A stretch of DNA of 64,000 bases. Origin: Roseburia sp. AF12-17LB (GTDB lineage Bacteria; Bacillota; Clostridia; Lachnospirales; Lachnospiraceae). Where the stretch lies: positions 283,455 through 347,454 of the forward strand of contig NZ_QUHR01000003.1 in assembly GCF_003479605.1 (NCBI RefSeq), read 5' to 3'. Positions 37,863 to 48,100 of the stretch are shown piece after piece. The first letter of the stretch is position 1. Every line of letters starts with the position of its first letter. The position numbers and the translations under genes were made by a program. A model generated the notes under the pieces. The model was not told the origin of the DNA. It did no database searches and saw nothing but the letters and a program-made list of their open reading frames with translations.

Positions 37863-39053
37863 CTAATAGCTGATTTTATCAAGAATTCCAGACAGATATG
37901 CAATGGCAACACCATAGTTGCTCATTGGAACTTTCTGTTCTTTTGCACGTTCAATTCTCGTCATGACATATTTTTTATTAAACATACAGGCTCCGCACTG
38001 AATTATTAAATCATAATTAGATAAGTCTTTTGGGAAATCTGTTCCGCTGACGATATCCACTGTCAGTCCTGCTCCGATACGTTTTCTCAGCATATTCGGA
38101 ATTTTCTCCCTGCCGATATCCTCTTTCAGTGGTGCATGGGTGCAGCATTCTGCAATCAGTACCTTTGATTCTTCCGTAAGACTGCTAATGGCTGCTGCGC
38201 TCTCTTTGTAGTAAGCGAAATCTCCCTTGTACTCTGCAAACAATACGGAAAATGAGGTCAGAAGACTTTCCTGCGGCTTCTTATCATATACTGTGCGGAA
38301 AACCTGGGAGTCAGTAATAATAAGCTTCGGTGGTCGTGCCAGCGCCGCCAGCGTATCCTCTAACTTATCCGTTGTGCAGCTCATTACCAGACATTTATGA
38401 TCCAGCAAATCACGGATGGTCTGTACCTGTGGCAGAATCAGTCTGCCCTTTGGTGCCTGGATATCCTGCGGCATAACAAGAAGGACCAAATCTCCTTCTT
38501 CTACCAGTGCTCCGGTTATGGTTTCTTCACCATAATCATCCGGCACAAGTCTTATTAATTCTTCTTTAAACTTTTCTATATCTTCCTTGCTTTTCGAGCT
38601 GATAACAAGAATTTCCTGTTTTGTCTCTTCCTTAAGCTGTGCTGCTATAGCATCTGAACCGGTCAGAGTATCCGCCTTGCTCAATACACACAAAATCGGC
38701 GTATGTTTCTCTTTAAAATAACGGAACCATTCTAACTCTGCGCTATATTCTTCTCCTGAAAACAGCAATACTGCAATATCCGTTTTCTCTGCGGCTTTTT
38801 CCGTCTTCTCTACACGCATTTTCCCCAGTTCGCCTACATCATCCACTCCCGCCGTGTCAATAAATACACACGGACCGATACCGTGCACCTCCATCGGCTT
38901 GTAGACGGGATCCGTTGTCGTTCCCGCCACATCCGATACAATTGCTACCTGTTGTCCGGTAAATGCATTAATCAGAGAAGATTTTCCGCTGTTTCTTTTG
39001 CCATAAAAACCGATATGTATCCGGTTTGCACTTGGTGTTTCATTCAATGACAT
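37863..39053 (-). CDS. hydF: [FeFe]-hydrogenase maturation GTPase HydF
   Basis: 396 residues from MSLNETPSANRIHIGFYG; AGGAGG nine nt upstream fixes the start. The GTPase domain has Walker A GKRNSGKS (18-25), DVAGTTTDP, DTAGVDD and LSKAD. The C-terminal cluster domain has the conserved ECCTHAPL and CGACMF cysteines that bind a 4Fe-4S cluster. HydF is the scaffold on which the di-iron precursor of the H-cluster is built before transfer to HydA. It follows hydG by 13 nt. Confidence 0.95.
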   Translation of the reverse strand: MSLNETPSANRIHIGFYGKRNSGKSSLINAFTGQQVAIVSDVAGTTTDPVYKPMEVHGIGPCVFIDTAGVDDVGELGKMRVEKTEKAAEKTDIAVLLFSGEEYSAELEWFRYFKEKHTPILCVLSKADTLTGSDAIAAQLKEETKQEILVISSKSKEDIEKFKEELIRLVPDDYGEETITGALVEEGDLVLLVMPQDIQAPKGRLILPQVQTIRDLLDHKCLVMSCTTDKLEDTLAALARPPKLIITDSQVFRTVYDKKPQESLLTSFSVLFAEYKGDFAYYKESAAAISSLTEESKVLIAECCTHAPLKEDIGREKIPNMLRKRIGAGLTVDIVSGTDFPKDLSNYDLIIQCGACMFNKKYVMTRIERAKEQKVPMSNYGVAIAYLSGILDKISY

Positions 39054-39066
39054 CGCTAAAGACCTC

Positions 39067-40485
39067 CTAGAATCTGAAATCGCGCTGTCCTTCCTCAATT
39101 TCTTTCAGATGACGTTTTGCAATTTCTCTTGTTTTTTCATTTGGTACTTTCTCTATCTCCTTAGCAATCAACGCTTCTCCGATTTTTCTGGTATCTTCAG
39201 AAGCATAATCAATCAAATATTCCTTCAATGTCATCAGTGCATTCGGATGACAGCAGTTTAAAATCTGCTGGTTCTTGCACAGACTCATGAAACGGTCTCC
39301 CGTTCTTCCCTCTCGATAGCATGCGGTACAGAAGCTTGGGATATAACCCATATCCATCAGCCAGTGTACTACCTCATCCAGAGTTCTGGTATCGCTGACA
39401 TCAAACTGCTCGGAACGCTCGTCTTCCGGCTCCGGATGATCATAGCCACCTACGGAAGTCTTGGAACCACCACTAATCTGGGATACACCAAGGCGGATAA
39501 CTTTCTCACGTACCGCCTGGCTCTCTCTGGTAGAAATAATCATTCCGGTATACGGAACTGCCACACGGATACATGCACAGATTTTTGCAAAAATATCATC
39601 ACTGATGCCGTTGTCGAATACATCCGGATCAATGTCATCGGCACGTTTGATTCGTGGCACGCTGATGGTATGTGGTCCTACTCCATGCACTGCCTCCAAA
39701 TGTTCTGCATGCATCAGAAGTCCTGCAAATTCGTATTTGTAAAGTTCCAGTCCAAAAAGTACACCTAAGCCAACATCATCGATGCCGCCTTCCATGGCAC
39801 GGTCCATGGCTTCGGTATGATATGCATAATCATGCTTTGGTCCGGTTGGATGTAATTTTTCATAGCTTTCTTTATGATAAGTTTCCTGAAAAAGGATATA
39901 AGTTCCGATTCCGGCCTCTTTTAATTTCCGGTAATTTTCTACGGTTGTTGCAGCAATATTTACATTAACACGACGAATTGCGCCGTTTTTGTGCTTAATG
40001 CTGTAAATGGTCTTAATACACTCTAAGATATATTCGATTGGATTATTCACCGGGTCTTCGCCTGCTTCAATTGCCAGACGCTTGTGTCCCATATCCTGTA
40101 ATGCCGTTACTTCCTGACGCACTTCATCCTGTGTCAGCTTCTTACGGGCAATATGCTTATTTTTTCCATGGTACGGGCAATACACACATCCATTGATACA
40201 GTAATTGGACAGATACAATGGTGCAAACATTACAATACGATTTCCATAGAAATCTTTCTTAATCTGTTCTGCAAGGTCATATACTTCCTGGATTTTTTCT
40301 TCGTTCTCGCAGGCCAGCAATACTGATGCTTCTCTGTGAGTAAGCCCTTTCCGTAATTTTGCCTTTGCAATGATTTCGTTAATAAGGGCAAGATTGTCCT
40401 TATTTGCCTCGGCATATGCCAGAGTCTCTTCAATCTCTTCGTGGCAGATAAATTCTTCTGCCTTTAATGATGCTTTGTTATACAT
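39067..40485 (-). CDS. hydG: [FeFe]-hydrogenase maturation radical SAM tyrosine lyase HydG
   Basis: 472 residues. It cleaves tyrosine to give the CO and CN ligands of the H-cluster. The radical-SAM motif C-X3-C-X2-C is at 96-103 (CINGCVYC). A second, C-terminal cluster motif is intact (CTACYREGRTGDRFMSLC, then CC). The second cluster separates HydG from the thiamine enzyme ThiH. AAAGGA precedes the ATG. It lies between hydE and hydF. Confidence 0.96.
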   Translation of the reverse strand: MYNKASLKAEEFICHEEIEETLAYAEANKDNLALINEIIAKAKLRKGLTHREASVLLACENEEKIQEVYDLAEQIKKDFYGNRIVMFAPLYLSNYCINGCVYCPYHGKNKHIARKKLTQDEVRQEVTALQDMGHKRLAIEAGEDPVNNPIEYILECIKTIYSIKHKNGAIRRVNVNIAATTVENYRKLKEAGIGTYILFQETYHKESYEKLHPTGPKHDYAYHTEAMDRAMEGGIDDVGLGVLFGLELYKYEFAGLLMHAEHLEAVHGVGPHTISVPRIKRADDIDPDVFDNGISDDIFAKICACIRVAVPYTGMIISTRESQAVREKVIRLGVSQISGGSKTSVGGYDHPEPEDERSEQFDVSDTRTLDEVVHWLMDMGYIPSFCTACYREGRTGDRFMSLCKNQQILNCCHPNALMTLKEYLIDYASEDTRKIGEALIAKEIEKVPNEKTREIAKRHLKEIEEGQRDFRF

Positions 40486-40570
40486 AATGTTTCCTTTCTT
40501 CCGGGTCAGAAGCTCTTTCCCGTTGGTTATTATATGGTGATTTAAGAAATACCTCTTGTATTTCCTTTAT

Positions 40571-41626
40571 TTATATAAATGGTGAATCTCCTCTTGAGAC
40601 CACCAGTTTATATCCAATGGATTCCATACGGTTGCCAAGACATCCACGGCATTCCGCTGCCTCTTCCCCGGTACAGATTTTATTATCGTAAAGGGCATAC
40701 TTCTTCCGCACCTTTACCGGTGACAGATTCGGCATTACCACATTTCCTCCTGCTAAAATGCCAAGCTCCCTGCCCCTTGAATGGATAGTTCCCAATGCTG
40801 TAGTTGCCGGAAGCAATACCTTCGGCAGCATCAGGCGGATAACTGCCAGTAAAAACAGCGTCATTTCAAGACTTCCCGGTTCCATCTCTCCAAACGGCGT
40901 ATCCTTTTGTGGAATAAACGGGCCGATTCCTACCATATGCGGATTGAATGCTTTCATAAAAGCAAGGTCTTCCACCAGATTATCTATGGTCTGATAAGGA
41001 GAACCTACCATAATGCCACACCCCACCTGATAACCGATTTCCTTTAAGGTATACAGGCACTGCTTGCGGTTTTTAAGAGACATTTCTGCCGGATGGAGCT
41101 TCCCATAATGGGCTTCATTCGCGGTCTCATGACGCAATAAATAGCGGTCTGCTCCTGCCGTGTAAAGTCTTTCATAGCTTTCCCGGCTCCGCTCTCCTAA
41201 GGACAGTGTAATGGCACAGTCCGGGTAAGCAGCTTTTATCTTATGAAGTAAATCTTCCAGTAAATCATCTGTATAATAGCCGTCTTCGCCCCCCTGCAGG
41301 ACAAAGGTACGAAAGCCTAATGCATAACCGCTTTCACAGCAGGATAAGATTTCTTCTTCCCTCAGGCGGTAGCGTTCTGCATTCTGATTGCTTCTTCGGA
41401 TGCCGCAATAGATGCAGTCATTCTTACAGTAATTGGATATTTCAATCAGTCCTCTGGTATAGACTTCATTTCCAAAGGTCTCTTTCTGTCTTTTTCTCGC
41501 CAGTTCAAAGCCGTACTCTGCAATTTCTTTATCGGTATGCAGTTCTAATAATTCTTTATATTCTGTCTCTGTAAGCCGTGTATCCTCATACAGCTTATCA
41601 AATAATTCTTTCCCTCTATTCTTCAT
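40571..41626 (-). CDS. hydE: [FeFe]-hydrogenase maturation radical SAM enzyme HydE
   Basis: 351 residues. The radical-SAM cluster motif is at 67-74 (CKNDCIYC). It is thought to help build the dithiomethylamine bridge of the H-cluster. Family segments: RYLLRHETANEAHYGKLHP, YQVGCGIMVGSPYQT and GIGPFIPQKDTPF. Its start overlaps the TM1266-like gene by 11 nt. The hydA and electron-transfer genes are not in this window. Confidence 0.95.
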   Translation of the reverse strand: MKNRGKELFDKLYEDTRLTETEYKELLELHTDKEIAEYGFELARKRQKETFGNEVYTRGLIEISNYCKNDCIYCGIRRSNQNAERYRLREEEILSCCESGYALGFRTFVLQGGEDGYYTDDLLEDLLHKIKAAYPDCAITLSLGERSRESYERLYTAGADRYLLRHETANEAHYGKLHPAEMSLKNRKQCLYTLKEIGYQVGCGIMVGSPYQTIDNLVEDLAFMKAFNPHMVGIGPFIPQKDTPFGEMEPGSLEMTLFLLAVIRLMLPKVLLPATTALGTIHSRGRELGILAGGNVVMPNLSPVKVRKKYALYDNKICTGEEAAECRGCLGNRMESIGYKLVVSRGDSPFI

Positions 41627-41885
41627 GTCTGGTCACCACACTGGAATATGCTGTTTTTACACTGATTCCCGGTAATTTTCCGATTTTACCGGTCAGTGCA
41701 CTGATGGTATCCTGCGGTGCATCGATTGCTATACTTACGATATTTATGCCTCTCTCCCGGTATGGAATTCCCATTCTTCCGATAATATAAGCTGCATATT
41801 CATGTAAAATTTCATTTAATGCTCCGACAGATTCGTCCTTTTCTATTACAATGCCGATTACAGCCACTCTGGTATCTGCTGCCAT
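41616..41885 (-). CDS. Iron-only hydrogenase system regulator (TM1266 type)
   Basis: 89 residues from MAADTRVAVIGIVIEKDESV; GAGGAACGA lies upstream at normal spacing. One ACT-like fold, similar to NikR C-domains and to the TM1266 family that accompanies HydE/F/G in Clostridia and Thermotoga. Motifs: LNEILHEYAAYIIGRMGIPYRERGINIVSIAIDAPQDTISALTGKIGKLPGISVKTAYS. Proposed role: regulator or binder in hydrogenase maturation. It is the first gene of the hyd unit and overlaps hydE. Confidence 0.9.
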   Translation of the reverse strand: MAADTRVAVIGIVIEKDESVGALNEILHEYAAYIIGRMGIPYRERGINIVSIAIDAPQDTISALTGKIGKLPGISVKTAYSSVVTRHEE

Positions 41886-42067
41886 ATCTTCGTTCCTCTT
41901 GTTTCTCTGAATCAATACAATTTCAACGCTTATTTTACGTTTCTAGTATAAGAGATTTATTTTTGGATTACAATTGTTAAGCTCTGGTTTTATGCGTATT
42001 TATTGTATTTTTTTACATACCAGACCTGTTGCCGGCAGCTTTTTATGTATGACCGGCTGCAATCTAC

Positions 42068-42091
42068 AAGAAATACGCTTTGCGAGTTTTT
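42068..42091. repeat. Partial copy of the dispersed palindrome
   Basis: AAGAAATACGCTTTGCGAGT repeats the half element seen at 33234 and the core of the full palindrome at 54478. Beside it lies a separate inverted repeat CTTTATAGGAAA / TTTCCTGTAAAG (about 42094-42121). Both lie between the hyd genes and the giant-protein gene. Confidence 0.4.
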
Positions 42092-42122
42092 TACTTTATA
42101 GGAAAGCAATTTCCTGTAAAGC

Positions 42123-42169
42123 AAAAAGGGATTCTGCTCCTTCCTTTCATCCGAAACAGAATCCCTTTT
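42123..42169 (-). terminator. Terminator after the giant secreted protein
   Basis: Arms AAAGGGATTCTG and CAGAATCCCTTT (42125-42136, 42157-42168) with a U-run on the minus strand. It begins 13 nt after the stop. Confidence 0.85.
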
Positions 42170-42181
42170 CTTTCACACTTT

Positions 42182-45100
42182 TTAATTTCCTTTACGTCCT
42201 TCTTTATAACCACTTCCAATATAATGCATATAATAGGATTTTAAATCATTTCCAAAGGCGTTTTGAAGATCATTATATCTATTCTTATATTTTTTTACAT
42301 TAAAGGAGTCTTTTGCCTGTCTTCCTTCATTCATACCACACTCCACAAAATGTCTCAATGCGGCTGTATCATCACCATAAAACGCTGCCTTAAGGTCAGA
42401 ATATTTGCTGATGTAATAATTGTAGTCATATACCAGACTGTAATCCACTCCATTGTATACGGTTACAGGATTCTTAAGCACGCCATTTCCTGTTGCTTTA
42501 CGTCCTTCCCGATAGCCACTGCCAATATAATGCATATAATATGCTTTCAGATTTCTTCCAAATGCACTTCTTAAGTCTGCATAATTAGCACGGTAAGCTG
42601 CTACATTAAAGGATGCTTTTCCCTGACGCCCCTCATTCATACCACATTCCACAAAGTGACGTAAGGTTGCATTTTCATCACCATTAAATGCCGCTTTAAT
42701 ATCCGGATATTTGTTGATGTAGTAATTGTAGTCATATACCAGCTTGTAATCCACGCCATTGTATACGGTTGTCGGATTCTGCAGTTCTGTACTTCCGGTT
42801 GCTACTCGTCCCTCTGCATATCCATTGATGCGATAATGATCATAATATGCTCTCAGATTATTTCCAAATGCACTTCTTAAATCCGCATACCGGGCACGAT
42901 AAGATGCAACATTGAAGTTTGCAATTGCCTGACGGCCTTCTGCCTCACCATTATTTACAAAATGTGCAAAAATTGCTTCTGTATTGCCGCCAAATGCTTT
43001 TGCTACATCAGGGTTATTCTTTATGTAATAATTTAAGTCAAAGACCCTTTCATAGCCTGCACCAAATACGGTAGTCGTTGCATATGCACACCGCATTTTA
43101 TATCCGCCACCACTTACATATACATGGATATTATATACACCCACATTATTCTTATGATTTGCAATATTGGCATGCACGATAAAGGTATCTGCATCTACTC
43201 TGGATGCGTTATACCATACAATATCGCTCTGATCAGCCTTTGTCCAGACCGGAACACTAACAGAAGTCACATAACTTGGAACTCCATCCACAACAATATC
43301 AAAGGTTCCTGCTGCTGCATTCCTGCTCTGAACGATTACGTCAGAAGTCAGCACTGGTTCTGTGATAGCAAAGGACTTTGTCACGCTGCCCTTATAGTCT
43401 CCAATTCCTGTAATGGTTACATAAGCTGTTCCTACAGAATAATTGTCACGATAAGAAAGCTTGTAGTCTACATTTTCTTTCAACATTGTTGTCCCATCTT
43501 TGACAACAACCGGCGGAGTCAGCAGTCTTCCATTATAAGTCTGTGATGCAACTGCCAGAACCGTACAATTTTCAATGCTCTTTTCTTTAATTACAAAGGT
43601 AACAACTTTTTCTCCGGAGTATACACCAATACCGGAAATGATTACCCTTGCAGTTCCCACATTTCTATTGTTACTGTAGCTTACCGTATAATCAACATCT
43701 TCTGTTAATACCTTGCTTCCCATCTTAACGACCGGAACCGGCTTATAAGTCTGTCCGGTATACTGCTCTGAAGCAGGGATTCCGGTAACTGTTGCTTTGG
43801 ATAAGCTGTTGCTGATTTTGAATTTCTTAACAATTGTTCCGGTATAATACTGGGTCAGTGGACGCACAGTAATGGATGCATCGCCTGCCAGCTCATTATT
43901 TGCATACGTTGTTTCATAATCTTCATTCAGCGTTAAGGTATTGCCACCACATGCCACATGGATAGACGGACATATCGGGCTTCCGGTATAAAGCTGTTCC
44001 GGAACACTGTCAATAATTGCATCCTCAAGGCTTGCCACAATATTGAAGTAAACGCGCTTGGTCTCATCATAGTTGCCAAGTCCTTTAATTACTACCCATG
44101 ACTCTCCTGCCCTTAAGTTGTTGCCATTGACAACCTGATAATCCTTCCCTTCTACCAGAAGCTTTCCGTTGTCATAAATCGTCAGTGCCGGGCGGATGTA
44201 ATTGCCGGTATACTTCTGATCCGGGATTGCTTCTGCCACAGCATTTCCAATATCATGTTTGGTAATCTTATAGTATACCGTAATGCTATCTTTGTAGTTA
44301 CCGCTTTCGGTTGCAGTTACCGTTGCACTTGCGGTTCCGATTGCTGTGTTGTTCTCATAGGTTACTTCATACTGGGAAGAATCAATGGTTAATCCGGTAG
44401 AAGTATCTTTTAAAGTAAGTACCGGTTTAATCTCGCTTCCGGTATAATCTACGTTATCGGTTCCGGTAATCTCAATATCTGCAGAAGTAAGTGACTTTCT
44501 TGCAATCTGATATGGATATACAGCTGTTCCTACATATCCGGTCTGGTCATTTTCCGTACCAACGATTCCAACATATACCGTTCCAGCATGAATCAGGTCA
44601 ATGGCACTTGCTTCCGTTGTACAATCTTTATCAATATAGTATTTTACAATGTAATCTTCGTTTTCTGTCAGATAGCTTCCGGTCTTATTGAACTTCACCT
44701 GAATGTTCTTCGGTTTGGTATCAAGACCGTTATATACAGTATCGGAAATTCCAGTTACCGTTAAAGTATCATTGGAAAGTAAGGTACCTATGGTAAACTT
44801 CTCAATTCGTGTTCCACTGTAATTACCCTGTCCGGTTACTTTAATCCACGCAGTTCCCACCTGACTGTTATTGGTAGAATATTCATAAGTAAAGTCTGTT
44901 CCATTTATCAGTGCTACAATTCCATTTTCCGAATTATCTTTCAGGCTGATATTTGGTGTATAAGTAGTACCCTGAATATAAGGATAGTTCCGGTTTGCCG
45001 GGTCAAAGCCTGTATCAGAAGCATCAGATAACGCCGCACTGATATTCTCAGAAGAAAGATCCCTTGCCAGAATAGAGAACGGAATCGTCTTGCTTCCGGT

Positions 45101-48100
45101 ATAGTTGGTGGTATCCTTCGGAGTAATCTGGACAAACGGTCCGGAAGTTCCATTTGCATCTTTTACAGCTTCATTATTAAAGTAAGCTGCCGTATAATCC
45201 ACATTGCGAACCAGCGGTTCTGCACTGGTGGATGTCATATAAACATTTAATTCCGGTTCATACTTGGTTTTTAACGGTACATACTGTGGATCTTCTATTT
45301 TAGAGTATACTAAATCTTCAACATTTTTCTTTAAAATGTTAAACTCTACAGTTGCAGTTCCGGTACAGCTTGCCACACCGTGGATTGCTGCATATGGCGC
45401 ATTTGCCCCGCCGGCGTTCGCTGCATTGATATTATTGCGATACTCATCCACCACATAATCCGTGTCTAACGTAAGGGTCTGTTCTTTGTTATTTTCATCA
45501 TTAAATGTTAATTTAATTTCAGGTTCCTGCGCCTCACCATTGTAGGTTACGTCAGCAATTGTCTTGCTTACCGTAGACAAATCACGTTTTGTAATGGTAA
45601 ATGTCTTAGTCAGTGTTCCCTTGTAATTGCCCTTACCGATTACAGTAATGGTTTCGGTTGCACCTGCCGGTGCACTGGATGGATTATCTGCATCCGTCTG
45701 GTAATACACACTATAGTTTGCCGGGTCAATTACTTCTGAACCGCCAATCTTCTTAATGACCAGAGAATCCGGCTTAATCAGCTTACCGGTATAAACATAG
45801 CTGTCCGCAATTCCGGTAATCTCATAATCTTCCATATGAATGGAATCAATGGTAAATGCTTTCGCCTTGGTGGTTCCCATCAATTTACCGTTTGCTGTTG
45901 CCTGAATGACTACACATGGTCCGTTCTCGCCATTTGCTGCTGCAACTGCAGTATTCTTACGATAAGTTACCGTATAATCTTTTCCTTCTTCCAAGGTATC
46001 AAAGGTAGAACCGGTTAATGCATATTTCACAACCGGAACCGGTCTGATTTCCTGTCCGGTATAGGAGAATACATCTCCACCTAAGTCAATGCTTAAATCA
46101 TCACTGCCCAGGTCGTATTTAATCGCAAACTTCGCCGATTTCTCACCACTGAAATAAGTTCCGGTTCCCTCAATCGTTACGATTGGGTCAGTCAGTGAAA
46201 CAGATTTACCATTTACAATGCTCTTAATGTTGTAGTCTGTTCCAAGTGCCAAAGTCTTGCCATCACATACTACAGTCATATTTTCAATTGGCTGTGTGGT
46301 TGTATTGTATTCGCTTCCAGTATATTTCTGTGCCGGAATCGTAATCTCAGCATCTTCAATTTTACCGGTAATTGCAAAATTCGCAACATAGCTGCCTACC
46401 CAGTGATTCTTCTCAATTCCGGTAATGAGTACACTGGCCTGCCCTGGAACAGTATTATTTCTATAAGACACGCTGTAATGTGTTCCCTCTATCAGACGTT
46501 CCTGGGTATCGCTGCCTTTTACATACACGGTAACGGTAGGTTTCATTCCGCCGGATGCTGCCTGTGCCTTATCATACTCAATGGTATCATAGCTTAACTT
46601 CACTTCAATCTGGTCAGCAGAATTATTCATATCTCCATCATAGTAGAAGTAACTATTCTTGGTTCCCTTAAAGTTACCGGTTCCTTCAATGGTAATATCC
46701 TGCTGTCCTACTTTAAATTTATCTACCTGGGTCGGAGTATAGGTATAATCTACGCCAGGCTGCAGTGTATATGAATATTCTCCAATTCCGGACTCATTCG
46801 GAAAACTCTGTGTTACTGTGAAATCCGGAATATTCTTTTTAAAAATGTAACTCATTCCCTGCAAAGATACGCCTACACCATCAATACTCTTCCGCTGAAT
46901 AATAAACTGATTAGAGCCTGCAATCTTATCTGCAGTATAATCTGCACTTTCCAGCACACCGGTGTAATTTCCGATACCCTGGATTCTTACATAAGTTGTT
47001 CCTGCATTGGTCTTCTCGGCTGCTGTTGCAACATTCTGGAAATCTGCATCAGAATATACTTCAAACTGATAATCCTTATTCGTTGACAATAAGCTGGAAG
47101 AATCTCCATAGCTTACTTTTACGGAAGGAGTCAGTACTTTATTGGCATAAACCGGACTATTTACATCTACCCGGAGTTTGCTTAATTCGTTGATATCCTT
47201 CTGATTAATGGTATAGCTTACGGTTGTTGTTCCTGTATAGTTGCTGTTTTCTGCCGCCTTTAAGGTCAGAGTTGCAATTCCCGCATTGATTGCATTTTCA
47301 CTGCTTTCAATACTGTATTCCTTATCGGTCAGAATATAGCCATTGGTGGTAGGGTACTGTAATACAACACCATCTCCGTCTGCGGTAGTAGAAATTACAA
47401 CTTTCTGCTCAATTCCATTATATGTATAAGTTCCATTTACTCTTGCATTCAGTTCAGATATATCTTTCTTTGCAATGACTGCATATCCGGAAATATCTCC
47501 ATAATACTGACCCTTGCCGGATACTACGAAGTAAATCGTCCCCGCATTGATAAATGCCTCATTTGTCTCAGAGCTTACAACATTCTTATGTGCTGCATCA
47601 CTATAGAAGGAAATGCTATAGGACGACGAATCCGGAATTGCATCCATCATTTTTGTCTCAATTGCCTGAATCATTTCATCCTTATGGGAATTGCGGTTAT
47701 AGGTTCCACCGGAAATATTAAATGCCGGCACAACGGTCGCAATATTTGCTCCAATAAAGAATGTGGTTGTTGCGGTTCCGGTATAATTCTTACCGTCTAC
47801 CGCTTTGATTCTGACATATACTTTTCCGGAATTCTTATGTTCTGAAACCTGTTTACATAATTCATCGTCATAATATCCTTCAACTTCATAATCCACGCCT
47901 GCAACCAGTACACGGTTTCCATCAGATACACTGATACCCGGCTCCACTGCTTCTCCGGTATAACCGCAGTTGCTTGCAGTTACGGTCAGCGTGCTCATGT
48001 TCTTTGGTGTGATTTTATAAGAAGTACGGATACTTCCGCCTAAATTAGCATAAGTTCCAAGACCGCTGATTAATACATAATAAGTACCTGCGTCCACCGG

